Origin: Chloroflexi bacterium OLB15
Lineage (GTDB): Bacteria > Chloroflexota > Anaerolineae > Aggregatilineales > Phototrophicaceae
Assembly (NCBI GenBank): GCA_001567085.1
Contig: LMZS01000047.1
Span: 24,079 to 88,078, forward strand
Length of the DNA stretch: 64,000 nt
Direction of reading: 5' to 3'
Below the pieces are notes generated by a model. The model had not been told where the DNA came from and did not search any database. It saw only the letters and a list, made by a program, of their open reading frames with translations. This document shows positions 56,133-64,000 of this stretch, one piece after another. The position numbers and the translations under genes were made by a program. Each line of letters opens with the position of its first letter. Positions within the stretch are counted from its first letter, which is position 1.

Positions 56133-56498
56133 TTATGCCCACTCAAGAGCATTTTTGCGCCACGCATAGATCAGCGCATCGGCCAGCAGGAAAATGAACA
56201 GCAGCCCTGCGCCGAAGGCGAAAAAGTTTAGCTGATTGTAGGCCAGCGCCCACGGGAATAAGAACACTAATTCAACGTCGAAAACGAGGAAAACTAACCC
56301 GTAGATGTAATACTGTACTTTGAATTGTACCCACGTGTCGCCGACAGTCTCAACGCCGCATTCGTAGGTTTGTAACTTGATGGCATTGGCGCGGCGTGGC
56401 CGGAAAAGCCACGATACCACCAGCGGAAGCACCGGAAGAATCCATGCCACCGACATGAATACCCCTATGAACGCCCATTCATTGACCGCAGCCGTCAT
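56133..56498 (-). CDS. nuoA: NADH-quinone oxidoreductase subunit A
   Basis: A 121-residue, three-helix subunit. The loop YECGVETVGDTWVQFKVQYY and the FDVELVFLFPWA helix are diagnostic. AGAGGAG lies seven bases before the ATG. It is first in a minus-strand operon A-H-J-K-L-M-M-N, which has a good promoter about 120 bases upstream. No nuoB follows. Confidence 0.96.
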   Translation of the reverse strand: MTAAVNEWAFIGVFMSVAWILPVLPLVVSWLFRPRRANAIKLQTYECGVETVGDTWVQFKVQYYIYGLVFLVFDVELVFLFPWALAYNQLNFFAFGAGLLFIFLLADALIYAWRKNALEWA

Positions 56499-56623
56499 AT
56501 TGCTGCTCCTCTTGGTTCTGCATTTCTATAACTGCGTCACAGGCAGCACTTAAGATTTAACTGTTGTTTGCTGTCTGTTTAACCGCGTGATGTGAAAGTG
56601 TACCGTTTGTGAATAACGGCGCT

Positions 56624-56652
56624 AGTATAGCATCGTGAACCGCGCGATTCAA
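56624..56652 (-). promoter_or_regulatory. Promoter of the nuo operon
   Basis: On the minus strand: -35 TTGAAT (56647-56652), 17-base spacer, -10 TATACT (56624-56629). The leader to nuoA would be about 120 bases. Confidence 0.7.
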
Positions 56653-56878
56653 ATGTAACTCTTATGTTTGGGCAAAGTGTTGGCAGATGGTTCGCAAAAG
56701 CCGGCAGGCATTTTAATGAATTGTCAGTCAGCAGGGCAGCAAACGCCCTGATCTCAGCCATAAATCTCGCCTGTAATAGGATGGCTTCAGCCGTCAAAAT
56801 ATTGGCGCTGGCATCCACCCGGCAAACTTCAATCGCCCGCTGTGCTTAACTGCTATGCCGCTGCTTTGGCTGGATAGC

Positions 56879-56908
56879 TTCAATCCCCTGCGATCAACCT
56901 GCTATAAT
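56879..56908 (+). promoter_or_regulatory. Promoter of the first FemAB gene
   Basis: Extended -10 TGCTATAAT with TATAAT at 56903-56908; weak -35 TTCAAT at 56879-56884 (18-base spacer). Confidence 0.6.
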
Positions 56909-56945
56909 CTCTGCGTGTCACTCGTCATTCATTGCTCATCACACC

Positions 56946-57977
56946 ATGTCTTACGCTGTCCTCAATCCCACACCCGCCGAATGGGATGCGTTTTTAATCA
57001 CGCTTCCGCAGGCGCATATTTTGCAAACAAGCGGTTGGGCATCCCTGAAGCGCCCTTCTGGTTGGGATTCTGCGCGTGTGGCGCTTGCCGAAAAATCGGG
57101 GCAGATCGTGGCTGGCGGCCAGTTGTTGTTTCGCGCGCTGCCCTTCGGTCTTGGCACAATGGCTTATCTGCCGATGGGGCCATACCTCACCCATTTTGAC
57201 CAGCGCGCGCCTTTGTGGGAAGCGTTAGATGCTGCTGCTAAAGCCAGACGCGCCGCTTTCCTCAAATGGGAACCCGGCATCCCTGCGGAAGGCGAAGCCC
57301 CGCACGATTATGCCCGTTATGGCTTTCGTACCAGCCCGCAAACCGTGCAGCCCCCGCGCACCATCCTGATTGACATCTCCGGCGATGATGCCGCAATTCA
57401 GGCGCGCATGAATCAGGGAACGCGCCGCAAAATTCGTCAAAGCCTGAAAAATGATATTCGCTTCTGGGAAGCCTCGTGTGAAGAAATAGCCCACTTTACC
57501 GGCATGATGCAGATTACAGGCAAACGCAACGCTTTTGGCGTGCATCAGCCAGCCTATTACGCGCTGGCCTGTGATCTGTTCATCCCGCAGGATGCAGCGT
57601 TAATTCTTGCTGAACATGAAGGCGATATGCTGGCCGGAATCATGGTTTTCGCGAAAGGCGATACCGCATGGTATCTCTATGGCGCATCTTCAAACGTCAA
57701 GCGTAATCTGATGGCCGCCTACGGTGTGCAGTGGAAAGCCATTGAGTGGGCGAAGGCGCGCGGTTGCCAAACTTACGATCTGTGGGGCATCCCTGATGAA
57801 GATGAATCCGCCCTTGAAGCGCAGTTCGAGCAGCGTAACGATGGCTTATGGGGCGTATACGGCTTTAAGCGCGGTTGGGGTGGCAAGGTTGTTCGCAGCG
57901 CCGGCGCGTGGGATAAAGTCTACAACCCGCTCATCTATCAGGCCTACAAACTCGCCCTCAAAGCGCGTGGTGAATAA
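56946..57977 (+). CDS. FemAB/FemX-like peptidyltransferase (GNAT fold), copy 1
   Basis: A 343-residue protein with two GNAT-like halves. FemABX enzymes add amino acids from aminoacyl-tRNA to the peptidoglycan stem peptide. Visible family segments: HILQTSGWASLKR near the start, LPMGPYL, the NQGTRRKIRQSLKNDI helix, ITGKRNAFGVHQPAYY, WYLYGASSNVKRNLMAAYGVQW, and TYDLWGIPDE with GLWGVYGFKRGWGGKVV at the end. The amino acid added is unknown. A homologue lies 700 bases downstream, with one unrelated gene between on the other strand. Confidence 0.88.
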   Translation: MSYAVLNPTPAEWDAFLITLPQAHILQTSGWASLKRPSGWDSARVALAEKSGQIVAGGQLLFRALPFGLGTMAYLPMGPYLTHFDQRAPLWEALDAAAKARRAAFLKWEPGIPAEGEAPHDYARYGFRTSPQTVQPPRTILIDISGDDAAIQARMNQGTRRKIRQSLKNDIRFWEASCEEIAHFTGMMQITGKRNAFGVHQPAYYALACDLFIPQDAALILAEHEGDMLAGIMVFAKGDTAWYLYGASSNVKRNLMAAYGVQWKAIEWAKARGCQTYDLWGIPDEDESALEAQFEQRNDGLWGVYGFKRGWGGKVVRSAGAWDKVYNPLIYQAYKLALKARGE

Positions 57978-58038
57978 CTTCTCTTCTGCCTACCCGTTCG
58001 CAGAGCGGGAGTTGGGCGCTGGAGTTGTGCCCCAATCC

Positions 58039-58491
58039 CTAACTTTTCCCCTGCGCCCGCTTTAATTCCCCGTCGTCTGTTAGCTCAACCACCTCCGCAT
58101 CGCCGCTGTTTTCCGTAAGTTCATTCCGCTTGGCTTTCTCCATTGGCTCTGCCTCCATCCGTTCCACGATCGCCATCCCCATTTGCTGGCTGGCAATTTG
58201 CGCGCGCATGGATTTATCAAAAAGGCCGCTGTCAAAAAGCATGCCGAATCCGTGAAACATCAGCGAGGTTAGCCAACCAACAATCAACAGAAACACCGCC
58301 GCATCTTGGGATGTTGCAAATCCCCGTGAAGCCATGAGGGGGTTACCCGCGAACGCAGTCAGCGCCAATAGGGTAAATATGATGAACATGAGCACGCTTG
58401 CGCCGAAAAATACGCCGCGCGCGATCTTTTTCCGCTTCCGCAGGCTTTTGTCCACGCGCTCATTCAAGTCCTGATAGTCAATGCCAGTCAT
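58039..58491 (-). CDS. Small two-helix membrane protein, unknown
   Basis: A 150-residue protein. Residues 1-25 are charged (basic KSLRKRKK), followed by two membrane helices (GVFFGASVLMFIIFTLLALTAF and DAAVFLLIVGWLTSLMFHGF) and a cytoplasmic acidic tail (VELTDDGELKR). The topology resembles 2TM-domain proteins, but no family is claimed. It lies alone on the minus strand between the two FemAB genes; its stop is 62 bases from the first FemAB stop. Confidence 0.65.
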   Translation of the reverse strand: MTGIDYQDLNERVDKSLRKRKKIARGVFFGASVLMFIIFTLLALTAFAGNPLMASRGFATSQDAAVFLLIVGWLTSLMFHGFGMLFDSGLFDKSMRAQIASQQMGMAIVERMEAEPMEKAKRNELTENSGDAEVVELTDDGELKRAQGKS

Positions 58492-58687
58492 AGCGTTTAC
58501 CCTTTAGGATGTCGCCGTATTTATGCTTATTCTATACAAGTTTTGGTCGGAACATTCCGGATTGTAGCATCTTCAAACGCGCGTTCGCCTACAATGCGAT
58601 GATTTCAGGCGCAGCCTCTACACGCTCCAGCAATTCATCCCCTTTCCACTATAATGATGGCGTTCGCCGCTGCAATTAGGATACCTT

Positions 58688-59760
58688 TTGGCCGATCTAC
58701 AGCTCATTTCCCTGCCAGCACAAGAGTCTTGGAATGCCGCGCTCAGCCAGCTTCCCTATGCCCATATTCTGCAAACGTGGGAATGGGGCGAGTTCAAACG
58801 CGCTACGACGGGCTGGCAGCCCAATCGCCTTGCATGGTCGCAAAATGGCCGCCTTGTGGCGATGGCGTCTGTGGGTATACGCAGCGTCGGCCCTTTCAAA
58901 GTGATGTACGCGCCCAAAGGCCCGGCGCTGGCTTATGAAGATTCCGCGCTTGCCGCCGCTGTGCTGGATCAGTTGCAGGCTTTTGCCCGCAAACACGGCG
59001 CGATCTGGTTGAAAATTGATCCCGATGTGGTTGCCGCCTCTGGCGTTCCGGCTGAAAGTGATGATCGCCACGATCCTGTAGGTCAGGCGCTGATCGCTGA
59101 ACTGAAACGCCGCAGCTGGCGCTTTTCAGCCGATCAGGTGCAGTTTCGCAATACCATCACCCTCGATTTATCCCTTTCAGAATCCGAACTGCTGGCGGCG
59201 ATGGGGCAAAGCACCCGCCGCAAGATACGTGTCGCAGAACGTGAAGGCGTCACCATTCGCGAAGGCTCAACCGCCGATCTTTCGCTGCTTTACCAGCTTT
59301 ATCAGACCACCGGCCAGCGTGACGATTTCCTGATCCGCCCGCTGTCCTATTATGAGGCAGCATGGCGGCGCTTCATCGAAGCCGGCCTCGCCATGCCCCT
59401 GATTGCCGAAGCTGACGGTAAGGCCGTCGCCGCCGTGATTCTCTTTCATTTTGGCCGCAAATGCTGGTATTTCTACGGCATGTCCTCCAACGATTCCCGC
59501 GATAAACAGCCGAACTACCTCTTGCAATGGGCGGCCATTCGCTGGGCTAAAGCCAATGGCTGTGATATTTACGATTCTGGGGCGCGCCTGACGAATTTGT
59601 TGAAAGTGATAGGCTCTGGGGCGTTTATCAGTTCAAGCGCGGCTTTCACGGCACGGTTATACGCCATATCGGCGCTTGGGATTATGCGCCCAATGCCCTG
59701 CTCTATACAGCCTATACGCGGGCGCTGCCGCGCATCCTCAGCATCCTCAAACGCCGCTAA
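58688..59760 (+). CDS. FemAB/FemX-like peptidyltransferase, copy 2 (frameshifted)
   Basis: About 357 residues if repaired, homologous to copy 1: HILQTWEWGEFKR start, VMYAPKGPALAY, the helix GQSTRRKIRVAEREGVTIRE, QTTGQRDDFLIRPLSYYE, WYFYGMSSNDSRDKQPNYLLQW and CDIYD. After CDIYD the reading frame is lost at 59575-59576 (TT where TTT is expected); the next frame continues WGAPDEFVESDRLWGVYQFK and ends at 59760 with a basic tail (SILKRR). The start is TTG with AGGAT upstream; a TATAAT box lies at 58650-58655. Its role is as for copy 1: peptidoglycan cross-bridge or similar peptide addition. Confidence 0.8.
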
Positions 59761-59777
59761 CCCTTCCCCCGTTCTTT

Positions 59778-59822
59778 CCCCCTCGCCCCGCTTGCGTGGG
59801 AGAGAGGGTCAGGGGTGAGGGG
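59778..59822. repeat. Intergenic CCCCTC/GAGGGG repeat unit
   Basis: Pyrimidine-rich arm CCCCCTCGCCCCGC followed by GCGTGGGAGAGAGGG and GGGGTGAGGGG, which can fold back. Repeats of this form are common between genes in many bacteria; it follows the FemAB stop directly. A second full copy was not found in this window. Confidence 0.5.
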
Positions 59823-60016
59823 CTATAGCGAGAATCATTCTCCATCCCCGTTTTTCTTCCCTCAAATTTTGCGATCACATTGCTGGCAATATGGATACCT
59901 CAGGCTAGAAAATCTATGCTAATTTACAGGAAATCAACGGTTCATCACTATACTCATTGGCGCGCAAGCTGAAATCTGCCTGTTCGCTCGATGTGTTCTA
60001 TAGAAGGAGCAGTCGC

Positions 60017-61186
60017 GTGGATACTCAAATTCGTACCAATCATGGGCTGGTGAAGCGAAACTACGCTGAAGGCTATTTGCTGATGATGCTGATAGCCTTT
60101 GGCGCATCGGTCATGGGAACGCGCCTGTTTCTTGAACTCACGGGCTACCCTCAGCTTGGCGGCGGCACCTTTCATTTTGCCCATCTGTTGTGGGGCGGTC
60201 TGCTCTTATTTGCTGGCGCGCTTTTGCCGCTAATCTTCGTAAATCGCGTGATGTACACCATCAGCGCCATCATGACCGGTCTTGGCGTCGGGCTGTTTAT
60301 TGATGAGGTGGGCAAGTTTATCACCGCCACCAACGATTATTTTTTCCCGCTGGCCGCCCCGATCATCTATGTATTTTTCGTGGGTACGGTCATCCTTTAT
60401 CTGATCGTTCGTGGTCGGCGCGAACAAGGGCCGCGAACCGCCCTTTACGCCGTGCTTGATCACCTTTCTGATGTCATTGATCATGATCTGGATTCTCGCG
60501 AGCGTCAGCACATGATGGGATGGTTGAACGCCACCCTGAACAACCGTAGCGCAACCGACGATATGCGCGTGCTGGCGATGCACTTGCTGGAAGTGATGAA
60601 CGACCCCGCGCTTGATATCTACCCGCGCCGCGAAAGTTGGTGGGAGCGGTTAGGCGCCGCGCTGGTGAAATTTGAGCAGCGTTATCTGCGCCGCACCTTG
60701 ATGCGTTTCCTGACCGGCATCCTGCTCATCATATTCAGTATTTCATCGTTGCTAGCCTTAACCGTTACCGTGTTAGCGCTGATCGATCCCGCGACCCGTG
60801 ATAGTTTCCTGGCTGGTGCATTACTTGATGCCGATCCACGTTTTTCAGGGCCATATGCTTTGTTATGGGAGATGGTGCTGATCGCCTTACAGGGTTTGAT
60901 CGGTTTAATTGCCATGCTTAGCGGTATTTCTATCTTGCTTGGCCGTGACGATATCGGCACGCGCGTGGCTTTTGTTGCCCTAATCATCAATCTGACCACT
61001 GTAAATCTGCTCACTTTTTATTACGAGCAGTTTGCCGCTGTGCTGGCGACGATTTTTCAGGTGGCATTGATCCTTGTGCTTATGCGTTATCGTCAGCGGT
61101 TCATCCTCAAAACCAAAACCACTGAGGTGCTGTCCAAACTGGTCACGCAGCCTGTTATGCCTGAGATCAATGCGTCAGGAGGCTAA
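60017..61186 (+). CDS. Multi-helix membrane protein, unknown
   Basis: A 389-residue protein. Start GTG at 60017 is chosen because GAAGGAG is correctly spaced and the -10 TATACT at 59949-59954 would start RNA after the upstream in-frame ATG at 59957. There are about eight membrane helices: four before residue 130 (for example GGTFHFAHLLWGGLLLFAG, TISAIMTGLGVGLFIDEVG), a soluble middle domain (about 135-220), then four more. No family is recognised; the GGTFHFAHLLWG and GLFIDEVGKF motifs resemble uncharacterised integral proteins. Followed by two small genes with gaps of 6 and 19 bases. Confidence 0.7.
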   Translation: MDTQIRTNHGLVKRNYAEGYLLMMLIAFGASVMGTRLFLELTGYPQLGGGTFHFAHLLWGGLLLFAGALLPLIFVNRVMYTISAIMTGLGVGLFIDEVGKFITATNDYFFPLAAPIIYVFFVGTVILYLIVRGRREQGPRTALYAVLDHLSDVIDHDLDSRERQHMMGWLNATLNNRSATDDMRVLAMHLLEVMNDPALDIYPRRESWWERLGAALVKFEQRYLRRTLMRFLTGILLIIFSISSLLALTVTVLALIDPATRDSFLAGALLDADPRFSGPYALLWEMVLIALQGLIGLIAMLSGISILLGRDDIGTRVAFVALIINLTTVNLLTFYYEQFAAVLATIFQVALILVLMRYRQRFILKTKTTEVLSKLVTQPVMPEINASGG

Positions 61187-61192
61187 CTTTTC

Positions 61193-61561
61193 ATGTTCCG
61201 TTACAACGCCGATGCGACCGCATATATTGAGTCTCGCGTCTCGCCGCAGCGTGAGATATGTCAGGCATTACGCGAATTAATTCTCGGAAACTTTCAGCAC
61301 ATGGTTGAAGAATACAAATGGCGCTATCCAGCCTACTACTATCAGCGCAGGCGCATTTGCCTGATCGGGGGGTTCAAGCATCATGCCAACATAGAATTGT
61401 TTTACGGCGCGCATCTAAAAGATTCGAAGGGGCAAATTGCTGGTCTGGGCAAACATACGCGCCATATCAAATTCACGTCCTTAAAAGAGATCGACGCGCC
61501 TTATCTGGTTGATTTGGTTCAGCAAAGCATCACGCTCTCGCAAACCAATCCGCGCCGGTAG
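61193..61561 (+). CDS. DUF1801 (YdhG-like) protein
   Basis: A 122-residue soluble protein. The segments YIESRVSPQREICQALRELI, EEYKWRYPAYYY, ICLIGGFKHHANIELFYGA and HTRHIKFTSLKEIDAPYL follow the DUF1801/YdhG pattern, a small alpha/beta fold with an iron-chaperone-like (frataxin-type) topology in some members; its function is unproven. It is in an apparent operon, six bases after the membrane protein. Confidence 0.8.
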   Translation: MFRYNADATAYIESRVSPQREICQALRELILGNFQHMVEEYKWRYPAYYYQRRRICLIGGFKHHANIELFYGAHLKDSKGQIAGLGKHTRHIKFTSLKEIDAPYLVDLVQQSITLSQTNPRR

Positions 61562-61580
61562 CGCTCACGGGAACAAATTC

Positions 61581-62198
61581 ATGAATTCTGATGTCTACTC
61601 TGTGCAGCTCCAGCGAATTAACCAGCATCTTGCCCGTTTTATGGATTTCACGCCGCAGGAATTGGCGTTGAACCGTGCGGGCATGATGAGCCAGCGCCAG
61701 CAGGAAAAATTTGCCAGTTATAGCGCTGCTCAATCCAAAGTGGCGGGCAAAATCATCCTGATCGTGCTGGCAATCGCCATTCCCGGTTTCTTCCTTGTCT
61801 TTTTTACCAGCTTCAGGAATGCCGAAGGTGGCTTTGATCCTGAGGCGATGCAGATATTGCCTGTTGCCGTTATCGGTGTCGGGCTGTCGCTTGGTTTATG
61901 GGCGCTAATGATGCTCAGGGGACTTCGGCGGATGAGGAATTTTCAAACCGCTCACCATCAATTGAAGCAGGTGACCGGGCAGGCCAGGTCTCAACACAAA
62001 AATGCGCCCTATCAATCGGCTGCCGTGCTGTCGGTGGCAGGTCAGCCCACCAGCTACCAGTATGTTACCGTCGGCAAAATCAACTTTTATGTCACCGTTG
62101 ATGCAGCCGGAGCATTTATCAACGGCCCAACATATCACGTCTATTACGTACCGCTGGGCGGGCGTGTGGGGATGCCTGTCTCTGCCGAAGCATTTTGA
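61581..62198 (+). CDS. Two-helix membrane protein, unknown
   Basis: A 205-residue protein. The ATG at 61581 is preferred over an upstream in-frame ATG that would overlap the DUF1801 gene. A soluble N-terminus (residues 1-52) leads to two helices (IILIVLAIAIPGFFLVFF and ILPVAVIGVGLSLGLWALMML), then a C-terminal soluble part (KINFYVTVDAAGAFINGPTY). No family recognised. It is the third gene of the 60.0-62.2 kb operon and is convergent with the M23 peptidase gene, 16 bases away; no terminator is visible there. Confidence 0.65.
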   Translation: MNSDVYSVQLQRINQHLARFMDFTPQELALNRAGMMSQRQQEKFASYSAAQSKVAGKIILIVLAIAIPGFFLVFFTSFRNAEGGFDPEAMQILPVAVIGVGLSLGLWALMMLRGLRRMRNFQTAHHQLKQVTGQARSQHKNAPYQSAAVLSVAGQPTSYQYVTVGKINFYVTVDAAGAFINGPTYHVYYVPLGGRVGMPVSAEAF

Positions 62199-62214
62199 AA
62201 GTTGCCCGCCGCCT

Positions 62215-63915
62215 TTAACGGGTGATCGCGGGCTGCAATATCCAGATCACCTGATCCAGCGCGTTCCACAGCGCGATCTGATCGCCATCCGGCGAAACCG
62301 ACCAATCGCCGTTGGCAATACGTATCGGCACGCTCGCGCCGTCCATGATCAGTTGATCTTCGCCGGTGCTGAAATCGTAATAACGTACCGAATGGTTGGC
62401 TTGCGTGCTGTCAAAAGGCAGGTAATACACGCTGTTTTCATCGCGCCAGCGCCAGCCGCCAAACCAGTCCAGTTTGACCGGCTGTGCGCCCGCCGTTGTC
62501 TCGACCATATACACGCCATCAGCCGTTGGGTCTGGTTGATGAGTCAGGTAGAACATGATCCGCCCGCCGCCGGGCGCCACGCTAATCCCGCGCAGGCGAT
62601 CCCAGCCGCCAAGATCAAAGGAACTTCCCGTCATGGTATCGAATACGCTCAGGATGCGCAGTTCATCGGCGTTCCAGCCAACCAGCAGGCGCGTTGTGTC
62701 CAGCCATTGTGCCGAAGCCTGCGGAAACTGCCCGACAGCACGCGCATCGCTGCCATCAAAATTGCTGATCCACAGGGTTGTCGCTGGCGGCTGGTCTGAT
62801 CCGGCATCGGTAGGCGTAGTGACTGTCCACAGCAGTTGGCTGTTATCGGCATTCAGCGTCGCCCATTCGTTTTGCGTAGGCACAAACCATTCCGCCAGAT
62901 CGCTCACCCGTTGGATGCGCATGCCGTCACCCTCACGCCGCAAAACAAATGTGCCGTCAGCAGAGGTGATGGGCGGCGGCGCCTGCCCGATGTTGTTGAG
63001 CAGTTCGCGGCTGTCGGTGTCCCACAGAAATATCGAAGCGCGCTGGTTTTCAGCCCCATCAATCATCAGCAGGGAACTGGGGGATGATGGACTCCACCAT
63101 GCGTTTGCGCAGCACCCGCCGTAAGTGAGTGGGGCAGCGCTCCAAAGTTGATCTGCGGGAAGCGGATCAAGCGTGCGCCCTAATGGTGGGTTGGAAACAG
63201 GCCCGCCGTTACGCAGGTCAGGATACGGGTTGGCGTAGTTGTTCAGCGCCCGCCCGCCAAACACCACTGCCGGCTGATCATAAAGCGTCATCCAGCGGCG
63301 GGCGTTATCCAGGTCCTGCATAAAAATCTGGCTGGAAAATGAGCCAATCGAAGTCAGCATATCCCAGTTGGCTTCAATGGTGTCTACCGGGTTATAGGTC
63401 GTCTGGTAATCCAGTGAGCGTATTTCCAGATGCAGGTGCGGACGCGAATCGCAGGTGGCATCAGGTGTGCCTGAATAGCCAACAACTTCGCCAGCAGTCA
63501 CAAATTGCCCCGGCGAAACCGGCGCGCGCTCTAGTAGGTGGCCGTACAGTGAAACTAGTCCCGCGTTGTCATGGCGGATCAGCAGGTTATGAGGGGCAGA
63601 GCCAAAGCCCATATCATCTACAAACATCACCGTACCATCGGCAATCGCTGCCAGTGGGGTGCCGCAGGGCATTGAAAAATCCATGCCAAAATGCAGGCGC
63701 TGGCCGGCGGAATACCAGTCATCGCCGCGCAGGTATGCGCCTATGGTGTTGCCATACGCCTGCCCTAGCAGCCATGTGGACGGCCCGGCTGGCGCGGTCA
63801 CAGGTAAGCGAAATGGCTTTCCAGCTTGCGCTGCTGTGGGGAGTGCCGTCAGTAAAACGATGCATATCGTCACGATCAGGGATCGCGGAATGATCTTTGA
63901 ACGTAGTTTTTTCAT
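62215..63915 (-). CDS. Secreted M23 metallopeptidase with beta-propeller-like C-terminal half
   Basis: A 566-residue exported protein: signal peptide (residues 1-31, ending TAAQAG), then an M23/LytM endopeptidase domain (about 45-190) with the zinc ligands in HFGMDFS and the HLHLE motif, plus LYGHLLERAPVSPGQFV. The remaining 370 residues contain repeated WD/TolB-like blades (IFLWDTDSRELL, LWISNFDGSDARAV, VYMVETTAGAQPVKLDW, WSVSPDGDQIALW), probably a beta-propeller. It likely cuts peptidoglycan or a protein at the cell surface. It is a single gene at the window end. Confidence 0.88.
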   Translation of the reverse strand: MKKLRSKIIPRSLIVTICIVLLTALPTAAQAGKPFRLPVTAPAGPSTWLLGQAYGNTIGAYLRGDDWYSAGQRLHFGMDFSMPCGTPLAAIADGTVMFVDDMGFGSAPHNLLIRHDNAGLVSLYGHLLERAPVSPGQFVTAGEVVGYSGTPDATCDSRPHLHLEIRSLDYQTTYNPVDTIEANWDMLTSIGSFSSQIFMQDLDNARRWMTLYDQPAVVFGGRALNNYANPYPDLRNGGPVSNPPLGRTLDPLPADQLWSAAPLTYGGCCANAWWSPSSPSSLLMIDGAENQRASIFLWDTDSRELLNNIGQAPPPITSADGTFVLRREGDGMRIQRVSDLAEWFVPTQNEWATLNADNSQLLWTVTTPTDAGSDQPPATTLWISNFDGSDARAVGQFPQASAQWLDTTRLLVGWNADELRILSVFDTMTGSSFDLGGWDRLRGISVAPGGGRIMFYLTHQPDPTADGVYMVETTAGAQPVKLDWFGGWRWRDENSVYYLPFDSTQANHSVRYYDFSTGEDQLIMDGASVPIRIANGDWSVSPDGDQIALWNALDQVIWILQPAITR

Positions 63916-64000
63916 GCTAATACAGGCTCATCCTTTGCTGGCTTCTATTGTATAGATGTCGCCTGAATAGAAGATGAGATGTTCGCGCGGGGTTCCCGCA

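Larger units (their letters stand above)
56499..56945. other. 447-base stretch without a clear gene
   Basis: It holds the nuo promoter (56624-56652, minus) and the FemAB promoter (56903-56908, plus). Between them, minus-strand codons from about 56840 to 56640 read protein-like (AQRAIEVCRVDASANILTAE, then LLQARFMAEIRAFAALLTD) but lack a convincing start, ribosome site or family match. It may be a gene remnant; nothing else is seen. Confidence 0.5.

Noticed and set aside
56664..56849. 61-codon plus-strand open frame between nuoA and FemAB
   Set aside because: No ribosome-binding site, no family and it overlaps the minus-strand remnant; not called as a gene.
62002..62799. 265-codon plus-strand open frame
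   Set aside because: Overlaps two better genes (the two-helix membrane protein and the M23 peptidase) and has no recognisable features.

Overview
The window (about 64 kb, moderately GC-rich) looks like chromosomal DNA of a bacterium from the Chloroflexota, probably Anaerolineae-like. This assignment is inference from gene content, not from a marker phylogeny. The content includes GAF-domain-rich signalling proteins, a complex I membrane-arm operon with two NuoM genes, an ATP synthase b subunit fused to a delta C-terminal domain, an ALDH16-type dehydrogenase, and exported PA14/SH3b/LCP envelope proteins. There is no rRNA, CRISPR array, prophage, transposase or insertion sequence. One three-tRNA operon (Pro, Gly, and a CAT-anticodon tRNA) lies at 959-1233.

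Layout. 1-5.6 kb is housekeeping: the end of an MFS transporter, msrB, tRNAs, coaX, a DUF423 protein, a cold-shock protein, rpsB-tsf and pyrH. 5.6-8 kb is a small sugar operon (GH4 phospho-glycosidase plus BadF/GlcNAc-type kinase) behind a perfect 14-bp LacI-family palindrome. 8-14.6 kb holds a pseudouridine synthase, an SDR, a MoxR-type ATPase, a YdeI/OmdA protein, an ABC permease and a small unknown. 14.7-24.5 kb is a signalling island: a REC protein with a decayed GGDEF domain, a giant multi-GAF histidine kinase (about 2764 aa once one frameshift is repaired) and a REC-only regulator. 24.6-34.5 kb is metabolic: alpha/beta hydrolases including a tandem pair with a gene-conversion-like 5' block, thiN, a DUF402 protein, a membrane glycosyltransferase, ALDH16 and an IolE-like enzyme. 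34.8-43.1 kb holds rho, an AT-richer sulfotransferase/methyltransferase fusion, and an envelope cluster (LCP, PA14-SH3b, SH3b, lipoprotein). 43.4-56.5 kb, on the minus strand, is bioenergetic: atpI-B-E-F(delta) and nuoA-H-J-K-L-M-M-N. 56.9-64 kb holds two FemAB-like transferases, small membrane proteins, a DUF1801 protein and an M23 peptidase.

How the genes fit together. The ATP synthase and complex I clusters supply only membrane sectors: atpA/G/D/C and nuoB/C/D/E/F/G/I are not here, so the peripheral arms must be encoded elsewhere. The LCP, SH3b, FemAB and M23 genes point to active cell-wall work.

Caution. Six genes are interrupted by apparent single-base indels, mostly at short homopolymers: near 90, 13098, 18585, 26608, 42218 and 59575. 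In each case the continuing reading frame encodes the expected rest of the protein. This pattern fits residual assembly indels better than six independent pseudogenes, so these genes are annotated at full length with the break noted.
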